In this document: piece by piece, positions 30,490 through 38,017 of the stretch
Numbering within the stretch: position 1 is the stretch's first letter
Layout: each line of letters opens with the position of its first letter
Assembly: GCA_035651995.1 (NCBI GenBank)
Contig: DASRER010000020.1
Span: 248,001 to 312,000 of the forward strand
Source of the DNA: Terriglobales bacterium
GTDB taxonomy: Bacteria; Acidobacteriota; Terriglobia; Terriglobales; Acidobacteriaceae
Direction of reading: 5' to 3'
DNA length: 64,000 nt
The notes under the pieces: generated by a model
Database searches by the model: none
What the model was told of the DNA's origin: nothing
Seen by the model: only the letters and a program-made list of their open reading frames with translations
Made by a program: the position numbers and the translations under genes

Positions 30490-30682
30490 GGCAGCACGCG
30501 GACGAGGGCGTCCGAGCCACGCAGGGGAATGCCACCCGGGCGAGGCCGCCCGGCTCCGCACACGCGCACTTGGCTCACGCCAAACAGTGTGCCGGCGGCA
30601 GGGATGCTTCGGCTCCGGATTACCGGCGCAACGCCGGCAATCCTCCGCTCAGCATGACGGAAACTGATGCTCACGACCCTGA
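30490..30682. repeat. Intergenic stretch with the ACGAGGGCGTCCG word
   Basis: The region between two minus-strand genes. It contains ACGAGGGCGTCCGAGCCACG at about 30501-30520, which nearly matches the ACGAGGGCGTCCGCGCCACA block inside the MFS gene at about 33650. Several GC-rich hairpins (CCGGGCGAGGCCGCCCGG) follow. No gene is seen. Confidence 0.6.
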
Positions 30683-32089
30683 TTACAGGATGTACCGCGA
30701 CAAATCCTGGTCCTTCACGATCTCGGCCAGCGTCTTGCGCACGTAGTCGGCATCCACGGTGACGTTTTTCTCGGTAACCTCGGGCGCGCTGAAGCTGATC
30801 TCGTCGAGCACGCGCTCCATGATGGTGTGCAGGCGGCGGGCGCCAATGTTCTCCGTGCCCTCGTTCACCTTGAAGGCGAAATTGGCGATCTCGTCGAGCG
30901 CTTCGCGGGTGAATTCCAGCTTGAGGCCTTCGGTCTCGAGCAGCGCGGTGTACTGCTTCACCAGCGACGACTTCGGTTCGGTCAGGATGCGGATGAAGTC
31001 TTCGATGGTGAGCGACTGCAACTCCACGCGGATGGGGAAGCGGCCCTGGAGCTCGGGGATCAGGTCCGAGGGCTTGGAGACGTGGAACGCGCCGGCGGCG
31101 ATGAACAGGATGTGGTCGGTGCGCACCATGCCGTAGCGCGTGTTCACGGTGGTGCCTTCGACGACGGGCAGGATGTCGCGCTGCACACCTTCGCGGGAAA
31201 CGTCGGGCCCGTGGCCGCTTTCGCGGCCGGCGATCTTGTCGAGCTCGTCGAGGAAGATGATGCCGGCGTTCTCCACGCGCTCCACCGCGATGCGCGTGAC
31301 CTGGTCCATGTCGATCAGGCGCTGCTCTTCTTCCTGCACCAGATAGTCGAGCGCCTCGCTGACCTTCATGCGGCGCTTCTTGGTGCGCTGCCCGAAAATG
31401 TTGGGCAGCATGTCTTTCACGTTGATGTCCATCTCCTCCACGCCCTGGTTGGAGATGACTTCGAACGCGGGGAAACTCTTTTCGCGGACTTCGAGCTCGA
31501 CCATGCGCTCGTCGAGCTTGCCCTCCCGCAGCTGCTGGCGAAGTTTTTCGCGGGTGCGGGAGTGCGAGTCGCCCGGCGCGGAGTGTTCGAAGCCGACAAT
31601 GGCGGTGGATCCTTCGGCGCGCGGCTTGTCGCCCGGCAGGAGCAAGTCGAGCAGGCGCTCCTCGGCGTTGAGCTCGGCCTTGTCGGCGACGTCTTCCAGT
31701 TTTTCTTCGCGCACCATGTCGATGCCGATCTCGACCAGGTCGCGGATCATCGACTCCACGTCGCGGCCCACGTAGCCGACCTCGGTGAACTTGGAGGCCT
31801 CGACCTTCAAGAAGGGCGAGTTGGTGAGCTTGGCAAGGCGGCGCGCGATCTCGGTTTTGCCCACGCCGGTCGGGCCGATCATGATGATGTTCTTCGGCAT
31901 GATCTCTTCGGCGAGATCGGGCGCGAGCTTCTGGCGGCGCATGCGGTTGCGCAGCGCGATCGCGACGGCGCGCTTGGCGGCGTGCTGGCCCACAACGTAC
32001 TTATCGAGCTCGCTGACGATTTCGCGCGGCGTGAGGTCGTCGAGTGCGAGCTGTTCTTCTTCGGCGGTGACTGGCAAATAAATGGCCAT
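30683..32089 (-). CDS. hslU: HslU, ATPase subunit of the HslVU protease
   Basis: AAA+ unfoldase that feeds proteins into HslV. The 468-residue protein has [30 protein letters not shown]-type N-terminus (residues about 18-47), Walker [18 protein letters not shown] (about 70), an I-domain (about 110-260), Walker [13 protein letters not shown] (about 278) and the C-terminal sensor domain. The C-terminus ends [10 protein letters not shown], typical of HslU tails that dock into HslV. The ATG at 32089 gives [14 protein letters not shown]; a longer frame upstream runs into repeat DNA. It follows hslV on the same strand after a 73-base gap. Confidence 0.97.
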   Translation of the reverse strand: MAIYLPVTAEEEQLALDDLTPREIVSELDKYVVGQHAAKRAVAIALRNRMRRQKLAPDLAEEIMPKNIIMIGPTGVGKTEIARRLAKLTNSPFLKVEASKFTEVGYVGRDVESMIRDLVEIGIDMVREEKLEDVADKAELNAEERLLDLLLPGDKPRAEGSTAIVGFEHSAPGDSHSRTREKLRQQLREGKLDERMVELEVREKSFPAFEVISNQGVEEMDINVKDMLPNIFGQRTKKRRMKVSEALDYLVQEEEQRLIDMDQVTRIAVERVENAGIIFLDELDKIAGRESGHGPDVSREGVQRDILPVVEGTTVNTRYGMVRTDHILFIAAGAFHVSKPSDLIPELQGRFPIRVELQSLTIEDFIRILTEPKSSLVKQYTALLETEGLKLEFTREALDEIANFAFKVNEGTENIGARRLHTIMERVLDEISFSAPEVTEKNVTVDADYVRKTLAEIVKDQDLSRYIL

Positions 32090-32097
32090 AACTTCAG

Positions 32098-32128
32098 TCG
32101 CTGGCCGTCGGTCGTGGTCGCCGGCCAA
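32098..32128. repeat. GGTCGTTGGCC word repeat between hslV and hslU
   Basis: GCTGGCCGTCGGTCGTGG followed by TCGCCGGCC. The same word is inserted in the ABC ATPase gene at about 48.39 kb. Here it separates two genes normally cotranscribed. Confidence 0.6.
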
Positions 32129-32162
32129 GATCGGCCCGCGGCCTAAAACCGACAACGGGTTC

Positions 32163-32723
32163 TTACAGTTCCTCGATCGTTACCCTGTCATTCGTAAAGA
32201 TGCACGTCCTGGCGGCGATCTTCATGGCTTCTTCGGCGATGCGGCGCGCCGGCAGGTCGGTGTGCTCCAGCAGCGAGCGCGCCGACGAGAGCGCGTAAGG
32301 CCCGCCCGATCCGATGGCCGCCACGCCTTCATCGGGTTCGATGACGTCGCCCTGTCCGCTGATGAGAAACGTTTGCTGCTTGTCGGTGACGAGCAGCAGC
32401 GCCTCCAGGTGCCGCAGCGCCTTGTCGGTGCGCCAGTCTTTGGCCAGCTCGACGCAGGCGCGGCCCAGGTTGCCGTGAAATTGCTCAAGCTTGGTTTCGA
32501 AGCGGCTGAAGAGCGAAAAGGCGTCGGCGGTGGAGCCGGCAAAGCCGGCCAGGACCTTGTCCTGGTAGAGGCGGCGAATCTTGCGCGCGGTGTGCTTGAT
32601 CACGCTCTCGCCCAGCGTGACCTGCCCGTCGCCGGCCATGACGACCGCGCCGTCGCGGCGGACGCAAAGCACGGTGGTGGAGCGAATGCGGCGCCGAGCG
32701 CGCCCTGATTGCGCTGTTTTCAT
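32163..32723 (-). CDS. hslV: HslV, peptidase subunit of the HslVU protease
   Basis: Proteasome-like threonine peptidase forming a double hexameric ring with HslU. The 186-residue protein carries the catalytic Thr pair in [20 protein letters not shown] (Thr about residue 16), then [19 protein letters not shown] and [36 protein letters not shown] basic 15-residue propeptide ([15 protein letters not shown]) precedes the catalytic Thr; most HslV proteins have only a very short leader. No alternative start is visible closer to the Thr. It has its own promoter box 14 bases upstream. Confidence 0.97.
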   Translation of the reverse strand: MKTAQSGRARRRIRSTTVLCVRRDGAVVMAGDGQVTLGESVIKHTARKIRRLYQDKVLAGFAGSTADAFSLFSRFETKLEQFHGNLGRACVELAKDWRTDKALRHLEALLLVTDKQQTFLISGQGDVIEPDEGVAAIGSGGPYALSSARSLLEHTDLPARRIAEEAMKIAARTCIFTNDRVTIEEL

Positions 32724-32737
32724 GCGTGTAACTGCCG

Positions 32738-32743
32738 ATTATA
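32738..32743 (-). promoter_or_regulatory. -10 box of hslVU
   Basis: Consensus TATAAT on the minus strand, ending 14 bases before the hslV ATG. The likely -35 region overlaps a CACCGCGGAGGCGCGGAGG repeat. Confidence 0.5.
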
Positions 32744-32755
32744 GCAGTTGAAAAC

Positions 32756-32790
32756 CGCTCACCGCGGAGGCGCGGAGGCACGGAGAGACT
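32756..32790. repeat. CACCGCGGAGGCGCGGAGGCACGGAGAG word repeat
   Basis: Between the divergent hslV and MFS promoters, overlapping the -35 positions of both. The MFS -10 box lies at 32797-32802. Confidence 0.7.
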
Positions 32791-32796
32791 CTCCTA

Positions 32797-32802
32797 TAGA
32801 AT
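32797..32802 (+). promoter_or_regulatory. -10 box of the MFS transporter gene
   Basis: TAGAAT, 10 bases before the ATG at 32813. Confidence 0.45.
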
Positions 32803-32812
32803 CGCTTTTTCC

Positions 32813-34090
32813 ATGCAGAGAACCCGCACGCTGGCGTTACTCGCCACCGCCGAACTGCTGGCCATGTCGCTTTGGTTTACCGGTACGGCGGTGTTGCCCG
32901 AGCTGGCGCGGCGATGGAATGCGGGGTTGGGACTGGCGTCCTGGCTGACGACGGCCGTGCAGATCGGGTTTGTGGCGGGCGCGCTGTTCTCGGCGGCGTT
33001 CAACCTGGCCGACGTGTTTCGGCCGTCGAGAGTCCTTGTGATCTGCGCGTTGGCCGGAGCGGGGGCGAACGCGGCATTCGCTGCGGTGGCGGAAGACAAC
33101 ATCGCGCTCGCACTGTCCCTGCGATTTCTGACCGGAGCGTTCCTGGCGGGAGTGTATCCCACTGGTATGAAGTTGCTAGCCGGGTGGTATCGCGAAGGGC
33201 GGGGCCTCGCGATGGGCGTCCTGATTGGCGCGCTTACGGTGGGCTCAGCGCTGCCGCACGGCGCTCTCGCGCTGGGTGGACTGATGACGTCCCGCACCGG
33301 TGACTGGCGGTTGCCGGTCCTTGCCGCTAGCGGCCTCGCCGTAGTCGCGGCGGCCATCGTTGCGGTTGGCGTGCACGACGGGCCGTATGCGGCGCCTTCG
33401 CCGAGTTTCGATCCCGGGCAAATCGGCGAAGCGTTCCGGAATCGCCGGTTGCGCCTCGCCAACTTCGGCTACCTCGGCCACATGTGGGAGCTGTACTCGA
33501 TGTGGGGCTGGGTCGCGGTGATGCTGGCGGCAGCCTCGAGCGCCGGCGTGCGAAACCAGGCAATCGCGTTTGTGGCGATCGCGATCGGCACGCTCGGATG
33601 CGTGTGGGCAGGTGTGGTCAGCGACCGGGTAAGGGCGACGAGCGCAAACGAGGGCGTCCGCGCCACACAAGTCGCACAACGCTCCCGCGTCACCATCTGG
33701 GCCATGGCGGTGAGCGGTGCGTGTTGCATCGCCGTCGCCCTGCTGTTCGATCATTTCTGGCTTGTCGTGCTGATTTCGCTCGTCTGGGGCATTGCTGTCA
33801 TCGCCGACTCCGCGCAGTTTTCCACGATCATCAGCGAAGTCGCCGACCCGCGGTACGTCGGAACGGCGCTGACTATGCAGGTGGCGATGGGATTTCTGCT
33901 GACAGCAGTTTCGCTGCGCGTGGTGGCATTCATCGCAGCGCACTGGGGATGGCGATGGGCGACGGCGAGCCTGGCGATCGGGCCGGCGCTGGGGATTTGG
34001 GCCATGGTGGCGTTGATGCGGGCGGAACGCGAACCGCAGGGTCGCGGAGGCGCGCAGGAAGAGATTCTTATCGCGGATCCACGCGGATGA
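32813..34090 (+). CDS. Major facilitator superfamily transporter with repeat insertion
   Basis: The 425-residue protein has about twelve hydrophobic segments in the MFS pattern, starting LALLATAELLAMSLWFTGTAV (helix 1) and including LSLRFLTGAFLAGVYPTGMKL and GWRWATASLAIGPALGIWAM. A signature-like loop DRVRA follows helix 8. Between that loop and IWAMAVSGACCIAVALL lies an extra hydrophilic stretch, TSANEGVRATQVAQRSR (residues about 277-293), whose DNA (about 33640-33690) contains the ACGAGGGCGTCCG word also found at 30.5 kb. The C-terminal tail (GGAQEEILIADPRG) is also repeat-derived. Substrate unknown; the family resembles sugar-phosphate or drug carriers. Confidence 0.85.
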   Translation: MQRTRTLALLATAELLAMSLWFTGTAVLPELARRWNAGLGLASWLTTAVQIGFVAGALFSAAFNLADVFRPSRVLVICALAGAGANAAFAAVAEDNIALALSLRFLTGAFLAGVYPTGMKLLAGWYREGRGLAMGVLIGALTVGSALPHGALALGGLMTSRTGDWRLPVLAASGLAVVAAAIVAVGVHDGPYAAPSPSFDPGQIGEAFRNRRLRLANFGYLGHMWELYSMWGWVAVMLAAASSAGVRNQAIAFVAIAIGTLGCVWAGVVSDRVRATSANEGVRATQVAQRSRVTIWAMAVSGACCIAVALLFDHFWLVVLISLVWGIAVIADSAQFSTIISEVADPRYVGTALTMQVAMGFLLTAVSLRVVAFIAAHWGWRWATASLAIGPALGIWAMVALMRAEREPQGRGGAQEEILIADPRG

Positions 34091-34200
34091 CGCAGATGAA
34101 ACCAACCACACAGGTCCTGGGCCCGCGAACCGCGCGGGCCCAGGATGAAGCTTCTGGAGGGTGTTGTTTTCCCCTCGTCCCTGCGCCTCCGCGGTGAAAA
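34070..34200. repeat. CGCGGATCCACGCGGATG words plus hairpin after the MFS gene
   Basis: CGCGGATCCACGCGGATGACGCAGATG overlaps the MFS stop codon, and CTGCGCCTCCGCGGTGAAAAGG near 34180 is the complementary word of the CGCAGAG family. The hairpin at 34116-34144 lies between them. Confidence 0.7.
34116..34144. terminator. Perfect 12-bp hairpin between convergent genes
   Basis: CCTGGGCCCGCG, loop AACCG, CGCGGGCCCAGG. It lies between the MFS and CBS genes, so it could end both transcripts, but neither side has a clear T-run. Confidence 0.6.
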
Positions 34201-34203
34201 GGC

Positions 34204-34638
34204 TCATCCGCCCGGCGAATCGTTCGCGTACTGGTCCTGGGCATCGAGCTGGTGGGTGAGTTCGTCAATGCGCGCCTGGAGCAGGTTGCGGATGGAGAGC
34301 ATGCCGAGCAGGCGGCCGTCCTTGTCGACAATGGGCAGGTGGCGATAGTGCGAGTCCACCATGGCGGCCAGGGCCTCGCCGGCGCCGGTTTCGGGCGTGC
34401 CGAGCTCGACGGCGCGGGTCATGACCTCGTCGACGCTGACGCCGCGCGGGTCGCGTCCGCTGAGGGAGATTTTGCGCAGCACGTCGCGCTCGGTGAAGAT
34501 GCCGGCCACGCGCCGCTCGGCGTCGAGCACGGCGACGGCGCCGACGCGGCGGTCGAGCATGAGCTGGATTGCGTCGGCTACGCTGGTTTCGGGGGTGACG
34601 GTGGCGGAAACCTCGTCACACATTTGCAGCAGATTCAT
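34204..34638 (-). CDS. CBS-pair domain protein
   Basis: The 144-residue protein consists of two CBS motifs: VTPETSVADAIQLMLDRRVGAVAVLD (residues about 14-39) with GIFTERDVLRKI, and MTRAVELGTPETGAGEALAAMVDSHYRHLPIVD with GRLLGMLSIRNLLQARI. CBS pairs bind adenine nucleotides and usually regulate attached or partner proteins; stand-alone forms are common. The ATG at 34638 has GAGGTG about 6 bases upstream and begins at MNLLQMCDEVSATV. A short acidic tail ends the protein. Partner unknown. Confidence 0.9.
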   Translation of the reverse strand: MNLLQMCDEVSATVTPETSVADAIQLMLDRRVGAVAVLDAERRVAGIFTERDVLRKISLSGRDPRGVSVDEVMTRAVELGTPETGAGEALAAMVDSHYRHLPIVDKDGRLLGMLSIRNLLQARIDELTHQLDAQDQYANDSPGG

Positions 34639-34711
34639 GGCGCACCTCGCTGCCAGGGCCCCGGCTTCTGATCGCGAAATTATGAACCTGGGGATGGGGA
34701 AGTCAAGCGCC

Positions 34712-34798
34712 CACACCTCACACAGACGCGGAGTCACAGAGACTGAGGAAGTTAAGAGAACGGGATTCCCTGTGTGTCTCTGTGCCCCTGTGGTGGAA
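34712..34798. repeat. CACAGAGACACAGAG word repeat, inverted pair
   Basis: Left CTCACACAGACGCGGAGTCACAGAG; right CCCTGTGTGTCTCTGTGCCCCTGTGGTGG. The arms pair between two minus-strand genes. Confidence 0.75.
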
Positions 34799-34799
34799 G

Positions 34800-36107
34800 C
34801 TATTTCACGTCATTCCTGAACACCTTGCCATCCTTCATCACGAATCCCACGCTGCTCATGGCCTTGATGTCGCGTAGCGGATCGCCCTGCACGGCGATAA
34901 TGTCGGCGAAGGCGCCGGGGGCGATGACGCCGATCTGGCCGTCCATGCCGAGCATGACGGCGGGGACGGAGGTGGCGGACTTGATCGCGGCCATGGGCGA
35001 CATGCCGAGTTCGACCATGCGCGGAAATTCCTGCGCGATGGGCGACTTGGGGTCGGTCCACTCGAAGCTGCCCACGTCGGTGCCGAAAACGATCTTCACG
35101 CCGGCCTTGAGCGCGCGCTGGAACGACGGATTGTGCACGGCGGCGCGTGCCCGATCGCGCTTGCCTTCAGGCGTGTTCTCCGGCGCCCACCAGTAGAGAT
35201 ACGGCGAGAGCGTTGGGCAGTACCACGTCCCCTGCTTCACCATCTGCGCCACGTCCTGGTCGGTGAGGTCGAGGCCGTGCTCGATGGAGTCGCATCCGCC
35301 GTCGAGCGCGCGGCGCATGCCGACGCCGCCGTAGGCGTGGCACGCCACCTTCCTGCCCCAGCCGTGCGCTTCGTCAACCACGGCGCGGATTTCGTCGAGC
35401 GTGAGCGTCGGCTGCGATTGCAGGTGGCCGGCGTCGTCCACCCAGGAGCGATGGGTCATGTACACCTTCAGCCAGTCCGCGCCGTGGTCAAGTTGCTCAC
35501 GCGCGGCCTTGCGGAAGCCGACCGGGCCATCGGCCAGCTGCGCCCCCTTGGGCATGTCAAGTTCGGGCGCGTAACCCTCGAGCGGATAGCCGCCGGTGGT
35601 CGACAGAGCGCGCGTGACCACGAACATGCGCGGGCCGGGAATGTGTCCTTCATTGATGGCGCGCTTGATGCCTACGTCGCCGTAGCCGGCGCCCTCGGTC
35701 TCCAGGTCGCGAATCGTGGTGAAGCCCTGCTCGAGCGCGCGGCGCGCGGCCACCGCGGCGCGCGCAGCACGGTAGGCCAGCGGGTACTCGAGGATGTTGG
35801 CGTCGTATCCGCCCTTGGCCGGGTCTTCGCCCTGCAAAAAGATGTGCGTGTGCGACTCGATCAGGCCCGGCATGACCGTGACCGAGGGCGCAAGGTTGAT
35901 CACCGTCTCCGCCTGGCGCATCTCAGGCGAGTTGCCTTCCACCACGGCAACGATCTTGTTGCCGCGGATGATGATGCCTTTGTCGTGCAGGACGGCGTCG
36001 CTCTTGCCATCGATCAGGTTGACGGCGCGAATCGCGATGGTCGGCGGTGCGGCTTGGGCGAAGGCGGCGGCCGAGAGCAGGATGAAAGCCAGTGCAAGCT
36101 TGCGCAT
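34800..36107 (-). CDS. Exported amidohydrolase (imidazolonepropionase/prolidase-like)
   Basis: The 435-residue protein has a signal peptide (MRKLALAFILLSAAAFAQA) and the amidohydrolase barrel: IRAVNLIDGKSD (about residues 26-37), the metal-binding VMPGLIESHTHIFLQ with HxH (about 75-89), AVAARRALEQGFTTIRDLE, CHAYGGVGMRRALDGGCDSIEHGLDL (His ligands), and GTDVGSFEW near residue 340. It resembles the secreted Xaa-Pro dipeptidase-like amidohydrolases common in Acidobacteria. Substrate is not known. The ATG at 36107 was chosen because it opens the signal peptide. It lies downstream of a ridA gene on the same strand. Confidence 0.9.
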   Translation of the reverse strand: MRKLALAFILLSAAAFAQAAPPTIAIRAVNLIDGKSDAVLHDKGIIIRGNKIVAVVEGNSPEMRQAETVINLAPSVTVMPGLIESHTHIFLQGEDPAKGGYDANILEYPLAYRAARAAVAARRALEQGFTTIRDLETEGAGYGDVGIKRAINEGHIPGPRMFVVTRALSTTGGYPLEGYAPELDMPKGAQLADGPVGFRKAAREQLDHGADWLKVYMTHRSWVDDAGHLQSQPTLTLDEIRAVVDEAHGWGRKVACHAYGGVGMRRALDGGCDSIEHGLDLTDQDVAQMVKQGTWYCPTLSPYLYWWAPENTPEGKRDRARAAVHNPSFQRALKAGVKIVFGTDVGSFEWTDPKSPIAQEFPRMVELGMSPMAAIKSATSVPAVMLGMDGQIGVIAPGAFADIIAVQGDPLRDIKAMSSVGFVMKDGKVFRNDVK

Positions 36108-36183
36108 GAATCGGACCTCGAGGCTGAGTTTCAGCGAGCGCGGAACTGTAAACGCTTCCACCAACAAACTCAATCCCAAGCAG

Positions 36184-36573
36184 TCATTCGATGATGGCTT
36201 CGGCCTCGATCTCCACCAGCATCTCGGGCAGGATGAGCGCGCGCACCTCGACCATGCTTGTCGCGGGGCGGATGGCGCCGAAGAACTCGCCGTGGGCGCG
36301 GCCAACGGCTTCCCAGTCGCGCGCGATGTTGACCACGTACATGCGGGTGCGAACGACATCTTTCAAAGACGCCCCGGCGCGGGTCAGCGCGCTCTCGATG
36401 TTGCGCAGCGTCTGGATGGCCTGCGCGTGCGCATCGCCGATGCCGACAATGCTGCCGTCAGGCGCCGTCGCCGTTGTGCCTGAGACGTGCACCACGTTGC
36501 CCAGGCGCACCGCGCGCGAATAGCCGACCACCGGTTCCCATTGTGTACCGCTTGCGATGTTGGTGCGTGCCAT
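36184..36573 (-). CDS. RidA family protein
   Basis: Enamine/imine deaminase family that removes reactive 2-aminoacrylate-type intermediates. The 129-residue protein has the YjgF/RidA fold: [19 protein letters not shown] (residues about 17-35), [20 protein letters not shown] (about 45-64), [19 protein letters not shown] and [20 protein letters not shown] with the conserved Arg and Glu. Its RV/RALxxPxxLVEIEA end places it in the broad family; the usual GxxPxxARxx(V)xVxxLP motif is partly altered. The ATG at 36573 has AGGAG 6 bases upstream. The amidohydrolase gene follows. Confidence 0.9.
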   Translation of the reverse strand: MARTNIASGTQWEPVVGYSRAVRLGNVVHVSGTTATAPDGSIVGIGDAHAQAIQTLRNIESALTRAGASLKDVVRTRMYVVNIARDWEAVGRAHGEFFGAIRPATSMVEVRALILPEMLVEIEAEAIIE

Positions 36574-36971
36574 GGCGTGCTCCTGTGAGAAACGCAAGGT
36601 AAGAGGAAAAAGGTACAAGGTAAAAGGAAAAACGTGCCGCCGTTAGCAATGTAACGTGCCTGCTGCCAGGGTAGAAGTTGCCAGCATTCGTAGCGATTTT
36701 GCTGAGAACGGGAAGCGGAAAGCGGACAGCGCTCCTTGACTTTCTGCAACCAAAGTCGCCGGAGCGGGTTCGAATAGACATAGAGGCGTCTGCGGTAAAG
36801 TCGCTCTGGGAGCGGCTTTGGGCGGGGGCCGGTTTCCATGGTCACCGCCGGCGTATGACGCCTGTAACCGCGGACGTCACCGAAGAGTTCTTGCGTCAGC
36901 GCGGCAAACTGCGTTAAAGAATGGGCAGATGTTGAGCGTCCGTCGCGGGGAACGGACTCGGGGGTAAGTGG
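36574..36971. repeat. Intergenic stretch with AAGGTAAAAGG words
   Basis: About 400 bases between divergent genes. The part next to ridA contains tandem AAGGTAAGAGGAAAAAGG, TACAAGGTAAAAGGAAAAACG (about 36596-36634), another dispersed word. The rest has no clear gene: a short open frame at 36678-36917 has no family features, and I see no RNA signature. Confidence 0.6.
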
Positions 36972-37523
36972 ATGATCTCTGAATCGCATCCGCTGCAACA
37001 GCTTTTCCGCGAGCTGGTGGGCCGCAATTTCAACGACGGAGTCGGCCTGCACGACGAGGAAGTGGGCGCGTACGTGGCCAACATGCTCACCGAGTTCTGC
37101 GAAACCGAGCAGCTCCACCGGATCCGGAACGCGGCCAACCGTCCGCTCAGCGATGTGGGCGAGATGCTGCTCGAGTCAGATCCTGTGTACGGCGACGCGC
37201 CCTCGTTCGACCGCGAGCGCCAGGTGCGAAAGCACATTGGCGACTACACGCTCTTCTTCACCGGCATGTTTCCCGAGAGCATCAACCAGTTCCGCCTGCG
37301 CCGTGCGCGGCTGGAAAACTTTATCGACTTCATGAAGGCCGGCAAAGAGAGCTACTACATCGTCAGCAAGTTCGAGCACTTCGAGTACGCGCGCGTGGCG
37401 CCGCTGTTCGGCAAGCTGGCGCGCGAGTTCGAGCGCTGCGTCTACGGACTCAACCTGGTGAAGAACGACCTGGCCGAGATGCAACATCCCATCGCGCGGC
37501 GGGCGGACGAAATACTGATGTAA
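36972..37523 (+). CDS. Conserved-looking hypothetical protein, 183 aa
   Basis: A soluble, mostly helical protein with charged and aromatic residues (LFRELVGRNFNDGVGLHDEE, VANMLTEFCETEQLHRIRN, HIGDYTLFFTGMFPES, GKESYYIVSKFEHFEYARV, FERCVYGLNLVKNDL). It has no signal peptide or membrane segment. Length, absence of low-complexity sequence and typical codon use argue for a real gene. I do not recognise the family. A ribosome binding site is weak (GGGGTAAGTGG directly before the ATG). The next gene, a small membrane protein, lies 47 bases downstream. Confidence 0.75.
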   Translation: MISESHPLQQLFRELVGRNFNDGVGLHDEEVGAYVANMLTEFCETEQLHRIRNAANRPLSDVGEMLLESDPVYGDAPSFDRERQVRKHIGDYTLFFTGMFPESINQFRLRRARLENFIDFMKAGKESYYIVSKFEHFEYARVAPLFGKLAREFERCVYGLNLVKNDLAEMQHPIARRADEILM

Positions 37524-37569
37524 GCGAAGCGATCGCGCCAGGTCGTCAGCTCCCGCGTATGATTGAGTC

Positions 37570-37917
37570 GTGGCTGACCGCTATTCCGCCGTATTTCACA
37601 TCTTTGGCTCGGGACCTGTGTCTGTTTCCAACCGCTGGCTTGCCGCCCTGCTGCACTTCGCCCTCTTGCTGGCGGTTTCGACCGGACTTTCCTTGTTGAC
37701 CTTCTGTCTCACCCTGTTAGCGTCCATCATGATCCTTGTCATCCGAGGATTTGTGATAGGCTCAAGGCCAGACATGACGATTGCCTACCGCAACATCGCC
37801 TTGCCGGCCGCGCTGGTCGCGCTGCCGCTGGCGTTCGCCGGGTTGCTCATCTGGGAGCGGATGGCGGTGCGGCGCGGCCTTGAGCCCAACAGGTCGCAAG
37901 TTTCTCCTCGAACATAA
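37570..37917 (+). CDS. Small hypothetical membrane protein
   Basis: The 115-residue protein has two or three hydrophobic segments: LAALLHFALLLAVSTGLSLL, FCLTLLASIMILVIRGFVI and IALPAALVALPLAFAGLLIW, with a basic C-terminus. It starts with GTG. No family is recognised. The sequence around it is normal for the region. Moderate confidence that it is translated, since membrane-type composition can arise by chance in short frames. Confidence 0.55.
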   Translation: MADRYSAVFHIFGSGPVSVSNRWLAALLHFALLLAVSTGLSLLTFCLTLLASIMILVIRGFVIGSRPDMTIAYRNIALPAALVALPLAFAGLLIWERMAVRRGLEPNRSQVSPRT

Positions 37918-38017
37918 CCGCTTCGCCCTCTGCGCGGGCCGCGGCTGAATCTGCCGTTTGACCCCTCCGAAATTGCTCCGCTACACTCGAAAATTCACGA
38001 TTGACGCAGGTTTTTCT

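Noticed and set aside
36678-36917. A 79-residue frame between ridA and the next gene
   Set aside because: No ribosome binding site, no family features and irregular codon use.
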